60,000 bases of DNA from Hydractinia symbiolongicarpus (lineage: Eukaryota; Cnidaria; Hydrozoa; Anthoathecata; Hydractiniidae): NCBI RefSeq assembly GCF_029227915.1, contig NC_079884.1, positions 23,314,001 through 23,374,000 of the forward strand, in the 5' to 3' direction. Position 1 is the first letter of the stretch. Every line of letters begins with the position of its first letter. This document shows positions 45,621 through 56,000 of the stretch, in pieces. The translations under genes and the position numbers were made by a program. The notes beneath the pieces are model-generated. The model did no database searches and was not told the origin of the DNA. It was given only the letters and a program-made list of their open reading frames with translations.

Positions 45621-46850
45621 ATGGATATCCTATTTAACCTGGGAAACACATTTGCTAATCTAACTGATAGCATCGCCATTGGATTTTTCAAGTGTGTATT
45701 TTACTGTTTTCGGTTTGTGCAACTATTCGCAAACCTACTTGAAGGAATTGTCGAAGCCTTGAAAGCAATACTTTTACTTAATAACATTTTAGTTGGAAGT
45801 GTTTTAAGTTTTTTTAAATGGATAATCAATCTGGTTTGTCACACTAAAATAGACATAGAGTTTGCATTGCGTTACATAGCTGATGGCATTGTCAATGCAC
45901 CGTCACAGACTAAACAATTTGTTTATTTTCTATGTTCTAACTTTGTTTACTTCATCAATTCATTTTCTTATATGGTTATCGACACTGTTGCAAAGATTTT
46001 ATCTTTCCTGGGAAGCAAGTCTACGATTCTCATAGTAAACGTCGTGGAGTACCTACTTTCAACTATGGTGGATTTTATCATGGGGATAATATTCTATATA
46101 TCCCATGTATGGAACAGCTTTTTTAAGCTTGAGAATTTTGCTTACGGTTTTTTATGCGCAGCAAATTTTACTGTGGACGCTACAGCGTATGTTGGGAATG
46201 GTTTGCTTAGCGTTCTTTTGTTTTTGTTCGAACCTATTACGAATATTTGCTCCAAGGTAGCAATGGTTTTAATTTGGAGTTGTAAGGGTTTGTGGAACGT
46301 TTTATTTACAGGTTTCAGTAGTTTTGGTGATATTTCACTGGAAATGTTATATTTGCCACACACAGCATTGTGCATTGTGTATGATACTCTAAAATCGTGG
46401 ACTTTATACTTGTTGTCACCCTTACTTTCTGTTGTCCATATTTTACGTGTTATGTTGAAAGAACTGGAAGTGGAAAAGTTTTTATTTGGTATTACAATTA
46501 TTGCATTTGCCTTTTCCGTAATTGTTTTTTGGGATTTCTTAAGACATGTGACTTGGAGTACTGTGCGAACAGCAAAGAGCTTTATTGCGCGGCAGTTTTA
46601 TGGACACCAAAACAGACAAGCTGCTGGCAGGGTACCTGCTCAGAAGGTGGAAAGAAAAAAGAGAGAAGAGATGGAGCTGCCGTATTGTGCAGTGTGTCAT
46701 GAAAATGTGAAGACTGTTGTGTTGATTCCCTGCAGGCATTTGTGTTTATGCCCAGATTGCGTTGATATAATACTGGATCAACCATACCATGCTCACAACT
46801 GTCCATTATGTCGAAAAAAGATTGAAGACTATATGGTTGTCTATACGTAG
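45621..46850 (+). CDS. RNF26: RNF26-like membrane RING E3 ubiquitin ligase
   Basis: 409-aa protein encoded without introns. About the first 300 residues are hydrophobic, with several membrane segments. A basic linker (KVERKKREEMELP) leads to a C-terminal C3HC4 RING: Cys356, Cys359, Cys371, His373, Cys377, Cys380, Cys394, Cys397, with the family-typical PCRHLCLC and NCPLCR, ending 12 residues after the last Cys. Length (human 433), multiple membrane helices and an extreme C-terminal RING match RNF26, an ER/perinuclear ligase linked in vertebrates to STING turnover and endosome positioning. An AG at 45596-45597 after a T-rich tract, 23 bp before the start, looks like the acceptor of a 5'-UTR intron; the ATG directly after it (45598) is out of frame. 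The coding region itself is single-exon. Confidence 0.9.
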   Translation: MDILFNLGNTFANLTDSIAIGFFKCVFYCFRFVQLFANLLEGIVEALKAILLLNNILVGSVLSFFKWIINLVCHTKIDIEFALRYIADGIVNAPSQTKQFVYFLCSNFVYFINSFSYMVIDTVAKILSFLGSKSTILIVNVVEYLLSTMVDFIMGIIFYISHVWNSFFKLENFAYGFLCAANFTVDATAYVGNGLLSVLLFLFEPITNICSKVAMVLIWSCKGLWNVLFTGFSSFGDISLEMLYLPHTALCIVYDTLKSWTLYLLSPLLSVVHILRVMLKELEVEKFLFGITIIAFAFSVIVFWDFLRHVTWSTVRTAKSFIARQFYGHQNRQAAGRVPAQKVERKKREEMELPYCAVCHENVKTVVLIPCRHLCLCPDCVDIILDQPYHAHNCPLCRKKIEDYMVVYT

Positions 46851-47089
46851 CTTTTTTAAGCTATTCCTCTATAATCTAAATATTGTACATATGAATCTTC
46901 TTTGACCCCCAAGTTTTAGTTAGAGTTAAGTCGACTATTTTTATTTTTATATATAGTTTAGTTATTATAAGCACACCTGTAAAAGTATTTTCTAAATAAG
47001 TTTAAAAGATATCGAGTTTTTTTATTATAGGGCATGCTTATTTAGCCTTTGTTCTAAGGTTATCTTAGGCATAGTGGGGTAACCTACTA

Positions 47090-47240
47090 TCTTTGCGGAA
47101 TACTTTTTTTTATTTAATTTTACGATTTCGCGAATCCAAACTATAAATAATTTTAGACTTCGCGGATGGATAATTTATTCAATTTCGCAAAATTTATTTT
47201 CGCAAATGGCTAAATATTATTACACAATTTGCATAATTAA
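47090..47240. repeat. TTTCGCGAA-type AT-rich dispersed repeat
   Basis: Repeated TTTCGCGAAT, CTTCGCGGATGG and TTTTCGCAAATGGCTAA motifs. The same motif set is at 54186-54345, 56280-56345 and 57540-57835. Confidence 0.5.
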
Positions 47241-47696
47241 TGTTTTTAATTTTAGCACAAGTTCAAAATTTCATCAAATTGTTGAAAGTCATTTCGTCCC
47301 TTATCAACATTAGAGTCTATATCCCAATCAGATTCATCAAAGGAATTTTGATTTCTGCCATTAACGTAGTAGGGCTCTTAGGACCCGTGTCATTATGACG
47401 AGATGGCTTTACAACTGGAACAATTTCAACGATAGAAAAAGTAATTTTTTTATAAAGATTTTTTAAAAAAAAATGCGTTAAAATTCGCGAAAACATATGT
47501 TTTGAAAATAGCGAAAATGGCAATTAAGGCATTTCGCGATAAAAATAAAAATTCACGATAACGTAAAATTAAAATTCTTGCCAAAATTTATTCCAATAAT
47601 GGCTTTTAAAACATGCGGAAATAAAAGACAAAAAAATAAAAGTCTTTTTTTAGAAAACATCTTCTTAGAAGTAATTAAGTAATGGAATACGCTAGT

Positions 47697-48021
47697 CGTA
47701 CAATTTTTGGCGAGCACTAAATTTGACGATTTTGATCTGAAATCGCCAAATTAAGTGCTCACTAAATTTTGTTTTTTCCTCCGTCACCAAATTAAATACT
47801 CCCCAAATTGTCAAAATGCTTGCTATTTTTATTTTTTTATTTTTTTATCTTTCGTCAAATTCAAATGACTTTTTGTTTCAATACAAAGCATATTCTTGTT
47901 TTTTTTTTTATCTTTTCTGTCCTCTACTATGAAGCCTTTAATATAAAGTTTGTAACCAACATAAAAAATGAAAGAAAATTTTTCCATTGCCAAATTATAT
48001 GCTCGCCAAAACTTGTACAAA
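47697..48021. mobile_element. MITE candidate with TTTTGGCGAGCA termini
   Basis: About 35-bp inverted ends: GTACAATTTTTGGCGAGCA at 47698-47716, with its complement at 48000-48018. The interior is T-rich. Length about 325 bp. Confidence 0.6.
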
Positions 48022-49202
48022 TAAGATAGTAACCTCTGCGAAAATTGACCCTAGCGTCTATTATTTCTTAAAGCATTTTCTGAATTCAAAGAACGTCTTC
48101 ATCATATATCATTTGTGAGAAAATTTAGTGTAGTAGAATGTTATTCTAACTACTTTATTGTTTTAGAATTTTACATTGCGTTTCTTGTTCTGAATGAACG
48201 TGCAACTGTTGCGGCTGTTCAATAATAAAAATCTCAGTTATGCCTAAAGTGAATTAATTTTCGCAAATTTTATGAATTTCGCGATAAATAATTACCGTAA
48301 AAATTTTTAAAAAGCTAATTTAAAATTTACATTAATTTTTTTCTTCAGATTTACCTAGCATTTATATGATAGTTCATTCATTTAAAAAAGAGATGTGTAA
48401 ATATCAACATTAGCCCTTATTTGTCTTAGAAACGGTATAAATTGAGGGAGTAAATGTTGTAAAATTCTTTTTTCGCTAAATTCTCTCTTCCGCTGTGTTG
48501 GCCAAAAAGTCTTAGTCTCAATAATTTCAGTTAAAATTATAGAGGAATTTCAAGTGAAATTATTATGATATGGTATGGTGGAATACCTCAAATCTCAATT
48601 TGAGTCAAAAAAGTTGTTTAAAGAATATTACCTTCTTCCTTGATCTTTTTGCGCAGCTAGAATTAAGTTTATTTTAGCAATTTTTTGTTGGTCCTATCTT
48701 ATCCATTGTCGCAAAATATATGCGCCAACTACCTTAAGACTACTTACCCTAAGAGAAGGAGCTATAGCTCTTGTGGTAGTTAGTATGTGCAGAAACACTC
48801 TTATTGTCATTTATTTGAGAAAATTTTTTAAAATGCATAAAGCCTTTCAAGCATTAATTCCACATTTTCTTAGTGAAAAGTACCCATGGCATTTGGCTTT
48901 AAGAAAACACTGATAATAATTCTCAAATTGTCATCATTGATTTAGAAAATGAAACACCACAAACGTTATTGGCTGCCGAAATAGATAAAAAATATTGCGG
49001 GGATTTCTGTTGGGTACAATTTTGATAAGAGATAACTTTTGTCTCTCTCCATCCTCCTCCCCAGAGCTTTATATCCATCACCAGCGCTGCGCTTATTGAT
49101 AGGTCTAACAAAACACAGATTAAAATTCAGACGTGTATCTTAAATCTGCTGCGTTTTAACTATAAAAATCCTGCGGATCTAACATCTAGACTTGTTTATT
49201 AA

Positions 49203-49430
49203 TATAGGTGTGGTGGCTGCAATGTCATCTATTACGGACAAACAAACAAGCTCCTCAAGACACTTGTTACTAAGCACACAGGGATTTCAGTACTAACAGG
49301 TGAGTTGAATAAACCTGAGCCTTCGGTGATAAGGGAGCACCTAGAACAGTTTAATTATAATGATGCAATCAAAGATTTTAATATCTTGGCCTCTGGGAAC
49401 AACACTTATCAACTCGAGATGAAAAAATAG
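49203..49430 (+). pseudogene. Penelope-like GIY-YIG endonuclease fragment
   Basis: 75 open codons ending in TAG, without a start. The segment YRCGGCNVIYYGQT carries the zinc-binding Cys pair and the GIY-YIG-like start (IYYG followed by QT). HTGISVLTG and EPSVIREHL, then FNILASGNN, follow as in the C-terminal nuclease tails of Penelope-like retroelements. The upstream reverse transcriptase is not recognisable, so this is a truncated copy. Confidence 0.7.
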
Positions 49431-50014
49431 GTAAATCAGTGCCATTATATTTATTGGATGCATTATAATTTTATGATTTAATGATTATTTTTTTCCTTGA
49501 TAATAGGTGGATGATCATCCAAAACGCCGCAAAAACTGTCGTTTTTACATATACAATTACGTGAAAAATTCTTTCTTCGAGTATAACTTAACTTTATGTA
49601 GGTTTTAGCAATGTTATAGACAAAGAAAATATGATCCGTTCAAAATAGAAACAAATTAAAGAGATAAAAAAAGGTAATTGAAAAACTTATAGAAACATTT
49701 TCGTAAACGTAAACAGCTTCTGTTATGAGCGCGAATTTTCACATCGTAGAAATATTGTAGACATACCATGGTTTTTCATCAAAATATAAAAGATTTTCGA
49801 CATTTTTAATGTTTAAGATAACAGTCCACTTCAATCAATGTATCTGTCATTTTTATCGCGTACATGTCATAAATATCTAAAAAAGATCTGGTTTAGACAG
49901 ACTCCACTTCAAGAGCTTGCCTTTTGTTCAAAAATATTCCGCCGAAAATTTTCTTTGCTAACAATTCTATTTTCAAGTAGTAAAAGATAAAAAGTTTAAA
50001 TTCAAATCCTTTGT

Positions 50015-53000
50015 TCAGTTTTTCAAGGCCTTAAATTTTTCTTCGGCAGCGTCTAACGTATCGTCTCCCTAAAGAAGAAATAGATTAATCACTATTAGCG
50101 AAGTATACCATGAACAGATGTCTGCCTGAATATGATGAGAATAACATTTACCTAAAAGAAATCATAAAAAAGGAATTTTAAGTTGGTTATTGAAACTGAA
50201 AGTGTAATAAAAGCTTTCATTGCTGCCGTTGTTGGTGAAAAACAACAACTTTACCTTTATAAAGCAGAAGCGTATAAAACGATCATTGAGCTTTTTGCTA
50301 TCTGGCGAAAAAAATGCGCTGACAGGTATAGCAGCAATACCCTGTAAAAAAAATTATGTGATGATTATCAGCTGTGTAACCAGAAAAATGATTTTAGGAA
50401 AGTTTTAAAAATAAAACAAGAAGTACTATTTTAAAATTAAAGAGGGTTACAAAACGGTTCAGGTAAGCTCTCCGTCATTGACGTTACTCTCCACCCTCGC
50501 ACATTCTGAATAAGGTGTGTAATAAAAAATACATTCGAAGGTTAAGTGCAAGAAATTATATGCACTTCAAAATTGCATAGACAACTTTTTATGAATAAAT
50601 AATTTTTTGATGATGAATTTGCTATTTATATATAGGATATAAGTAAATCGAAAGTTTGTTTTGAAGAGGAAACGAGAACGAGAAATTATATTTGTTAAAA
50701 AATGCTGTGATAGAACTTCAAGAAGCTTCAAGAATACCTCTAAAAAGATTTCAATTTCGTTGTTATTGCTTCGACTGGCTTTATGTGCAATATTCTTGTT
50801 TGTTTCTTTGCAAAAGATAGAAGTTTGACATTACTTCATCAGAAAGCTTGATTTAATGGCTCCGCAAGTGCTTATATTCTAGAGTTATGTCGAACAAATT
50901 ATGGACTTCAAAAATGCATAGACAAAACTTTTTTGCCATTTACAGATATTATATTTGGATGTCCAATGTGAGATTTAGGATGATGGTAGACGTTGTTTTT
51001 GTCCTCACTAGTGCTCATAAATTTATTCACTGCAGGTAGGTCGACTTCCGTGTAAGTCAATAAAGTCAAATATCAACAATCCGTTTTGTAGTCCTTTTAA
51101 AGATGTTCCAACTGCATAACATTCTAACAGCAAGAGTGAAAAATAAAATAAACAGTTTATATAAAATATTTACATCGCGTTTTTTCACTAACCTTTTCTT
51201 TTACCATCCATTCAACAAATCTTTGATCAAATTGCATGTTCTCTTCTGGTGTTGGTGGGTTGATGCCTAAAATAGCAATAGTACTGTTCTATAGCTCAAG
51301 CAGTTATTTTTTGCGACAAAGCATTTTCCATTTTTTGCGAGCAGATGTAATTTTTATAAAACGTATTACTTTTTTACATTTCACTAGTCGGTAGGCTGCG
51401 GTAACATCCAGGGGTTCACCCGTCCTTTTTATACGGCATTGCGTGCACCTCGCTACTTGCGGTACCATTTTGCGTGAGAGACAGACACACAGACAGAATA
51501 ATAGAGATACCTGCTTTCGAAGCATCAGCGACCATGAAATATCCTCCTTCGGGCATAATTGGATGCAAACCAGCTTCTAACGCCATTTTGTACATTCGAT
51601 CTCTTTTTAAAGTAAGATTGTCACGAAGCCATTTCCAGTAGGAATGTTCGGTTCCTAGCAATTTCTTCTCATCTTTTAAAACAGTCGCTAAAGCAACCTA
51701 AGATACACAACGCTTTTGTTTAACATACATGAAATAAGTAACATGCTTCGTTGGCTATTAAAAAGGTCATAAAATAAAGCCAGTGTTTTAATCTAAAAAC
51801 ACGCTATGTAGTATACTGTGGCATTCAAAAAACATAATATGTCAGAAAGGTGAAAGAAACCAGAGATAGTACAGACAGAAATACCCATACAAATAGTATT
51901 TCTATCAACCTCAAAAAATGTGGTTACCCGCACTTCGGTAAGAGAGTATTTCGGAAAAATTATAAAGTTGTTTGAGACAAACGTAACGGAAACAGACTTT
52001 TAGAAAAAAGAGGAAAATTTTTAAACAATCTGTTGTTGCTAACCAGGTCAGTAAAAAAATGCTGTGATCTGATTGGTTAATTTAGGTCCTCTAATTGTCG
52101 TCTTCGATCAATGCCCGATAACAGCTGTAGCTATCAAATAGTAGCCTCGCTTGTTCACGACATAATAATATTTATATTATTCAAGGCAAAAACGAAAGAT
52201 AGTAAAACGGCAGTGAATATACCTGTAAAGGCGTTGGACAAGTATAAATTATTCCTTGATGAACTCCCATGGCTGCTGAAATCAAATATTTAGGTCCTAT
52301 TGCCCATCCAGTCTAAGAAAGTAAATACATAGTACATCTCATCTACAAAATATTACAATAACTAAAAGTAAAATATGTCAAACACAAACAAATACGAACA
52401 GCTTGTTGGGAGAAAATTTCACAGTTTGAAAAACCCACACTAAATATTTTCATTGTTAGGACTGACGAAAATTAGTAGATTTTGTGAAAAGGTTTTTGTG
52501 GATTATTAAGTAATAGTTATCATCAGACAGGCGTTTAAAAAAAGTGGATTTTGCGATATTTCATAATTTTTCTGCGACTGTTTAAACCAAAAATTCCTAC
52601 AGCTAAATTCAGCCTTCGTACTGGAATTTCCCTGTCGAAATTTTAGGTGATTAATATATACCCACCTTCCAGCCTGTTACATTGAATGTTTTACCAGCAC
52701 TGCAAACCGTTATTGTTCGTTCCCACATCCCAGGCAATGTTGCTAAAAATAAAAAGAACAATAAGCATTCTTTCACTTAAAAACCTTTGTTTGACTTTTG
52801 TTCGACTTTTGTTCGAAGTTAGTTTGACAGGGGTCCCTATTAAACGGATACTAACCAGTTTTGATGTTGTACTGTGAAATAAAAAGCCTGAGGTTGACCT
52901 CAGGCTTTTTATTTCACAGGTACAACATCAATACCGGTCAGAATCCGTGTTTCACCTGACTGTTTGATTTTATTTGAATCATTGTTTAGTGAGTTGAAAC

Positions 53001-56000
53001 AAAAAAAAATGTTCATTTAGTGAGCTACTTTTATGCTTTCTTTTGTGTTATGAAAATCTGTTTCGAGTTGTTTACGTTTTTATGGTACCATTTTAATAAT
53101 AGCTTTCACAAACCGATTTATAAGCGGTAAATTCGAAACTGCGTTAATTTCCTATAATAAGGTAAATCCATACATACAACCCACAAACTACTACATGCAT
53201 TTAAAAGCCGCATGATATAGTACGACAAAATTATATAAAATTATACACAATTACATACAATTATATATAATTTATAAGAAACATACTTTTTAGTATCTGT
53301 AAATAAATAAATTCATTTTCTTTTAGATACCTTTCATTTCTTTACTTCGAATATTTTTTATTATTGTAAATAAAACAGGACACACATTTATTGCAGTAGT
53401 TAGCTTACTGAAGTGTAATTATTTTTAATCCTGTATAAAAATTCAATAATAAATAATAAAGAAATAAATATATTTAGCCTGGATGTCTCCTAACTTTAAA
53501 GGAGATTTTCAGAAACCTGTTTTATACTCTTAAAACTCTTCGTAGAAAGATCCCTTTTAATCTGTCAATTCACTTTTAAAATTTTCTAAGAATTTTGCGA
53601 GTTAGCAGTTAAAAGTACCTATAAACTCAGGCTCAAGTTAAGAAGTAAAGCTCAATTGTATTTCTATTAAAAAAAAAATGTATTTCTAATTATTCAAATG
53701 TACATGCATATATATGCAATACCACAAGCAATAATAACTGCTTGAAGTTGTTCAATATATTGCAAAAAACATACAAAACAAAACTAGATCCAAAAGGCGA
53801 CCCTTTTTTAAAGTACTTAAAAGTTTTTTATATTAGTATCGTAGAGTAGTTACTTGCATAAAAACATGTAAGCGTTGACATAGAATCTTTCTTTAGAATA
53901 CACATTCTCCCTCCCTAATTCCCATAGGAGTTTATTCGAATGTGGTGGGTAATTTATTAGAAACGTTCTAGGGTGGGGAAAACACATCAATAAAAGTTAA
54001 CGACATACCAGCGCGTACATGCTCGCGATCATCATAAACCAACCATTCGTAAACTTCATCACTTATATACAGACAGTTGTGTTTCTTGCATAAGTCTGCA
54101 ATAAACTCAACCTCATCTCGAGTGAAGACCTGCAGAGATTTACAAATAAATGAGAAATGAGAGGTTTTAATGCATTTGGATGAGATCACCCTAGCGAAAT
54201 ATATTTTCGCGAGAAGTTAATTTTACAATTTCGTGAATCAAAACTTAACTTTTAGATTTCGCGAGACTTTAATTTAGCGAATGGAAGGTTTCAATTAATT
54301 TCGCCAAAATTTATTTTCGCGAATGACACATGCTATTTCATAATTTGGCATGTTGGCATTATTCTTGTTCCTCTGTAGTTCTAAACAAGCAGATTTTTAT
54401 ATGTAAAAGCGTGTAGCACAAGTTCACGGCTATTCATCAAATAGTTGGCATTAAATGTACGGTAAACGAAAATTTGCATTTTTCTACACACCGGCAAAAA
54501 AAGGCAAACTCAATACACTCCTCCCTACGAATAAGTGTGATTATACTAGGCAGTAGGCTTAGGTAAGTTAGTTGTCAACATTGACGACATTAAGAAATAC
54601 AGAAACTTCTTTGTCTTACCTTTCCAGTGGGATTGTGAGGTGTATTCACTACGATAGCTTTTGTTTTCTCATTAAACAAGCCAGCTAAGGCGTCTCGATC
54701 AAATGTAAAATCTGCAGACGTTTTTCCACCAGCTTTCTAAATAAAGGGAATAATAATTTACAACAGCCTGCGCTGCACGTAACACTTGTACATGTAGGGC
54801 AAGAAAAACAGGGTTGACACCCAAAGTCATATATCACATTTTTGAACATTTTTAGGACAACTTTTTGGCATTTTTGTCAAATATTAAAGATACATAGATA
54901 AATTTAGATGAAAGTTGCGATTAAATGTAAGAAAACTAGTGACAAAACTTTTGTAATTGATTTTATTGTCACTGTTTTGTCCCGTGTTTGTTTCCACCAC
55001 GCAGCCTACATTCTAACGCTTGCCTTAGATTACATGACTTTCTATTGCTTTATGGAGAGATCCCCGCTGCTGACATCAGCATACTGAGATCTTCATCGCT
55101 AACAATCTGAGCAAATATGCAAAACTAGGGATTTAGGTCCAGATAGACGAGAGATGGTAAGATAGAAAAATTATTTTAAGATATAAAAGGGTATATCTAA
55201 TTTTTGGATATTTTGGGAAAGTTTAGGAGTATAACAAATAATTATGCTGTTTTAGGGTTTTTAGGACTGGTGGCAACCTAAAAACTAACGCTTGGTAACC
55301 TAATTGTTGGAAGGAAAGATTTTAGAAAATTACAATCCTGTGTTAATTTATTAACACCTCCCCTCATATAAAACATTTAGAAAACCCATCCTCCTCACCT
55401 CCAATTAATTAGATTAAGAAGAATTTTTGGCAGGATTGGGAAATGAAGAAAAATAAAATATTCATATTTCAAAAAGAGGGTTCCCACTTTTTTTTAAAAC
55501 AGATTTGAGAACTTTTGAGGAGATTTTTGTGATTTTTTGAGGAGCTTTTGTTAACAAAATTGAGAATATTTGAGGTGAAAAACTTGCACTTGTAAAAATG
55601 AAGGAACACACAGACTGGCATCTTATTATTTTCTTACAAAAGATAACTAAGAAACTTTGCTTCAAATATAAACACAACAAAAAAAAAATAATGTTTGCAG
55701 ACCACAGCAACCACAAATTGTGGTAATTCAAAATAAATAATATCAAAACTAGCATATATAGAAAATAACCAAATGTCAAATTTTTTTTGAGGAGATTTGA
55801 GAAGAAAACCAAAATTCTAACTTACCAATGTTAATGGTATGTAACGCGCTTTTGCACCACAAGCTCGAACAGTTTCGCCGTAACTGTCGAAGAAGGGTTC
55901 TATCAGAATCACCTAAAACAAATGCAAAAGAAAAACATTCAGAACTTCAAGGTACAAAAAGGTACAAATTTTTTACTAGATCACATTTTGCTTAGTCCTG

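Larger units (their letters stand above)
46851..49202. other. intergenic, RNF26 3' side
   Basis: AT-rich, with TTTCGCGAA-type repeats (47.1-47.6 kb, and weakly at 48.25 kb) and the 47.7-kb MITE. The RNF26 3' untranslated region must start here but no clear polyadenylation signal was picked out. Nothing else supported. Confidence 0.45.
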
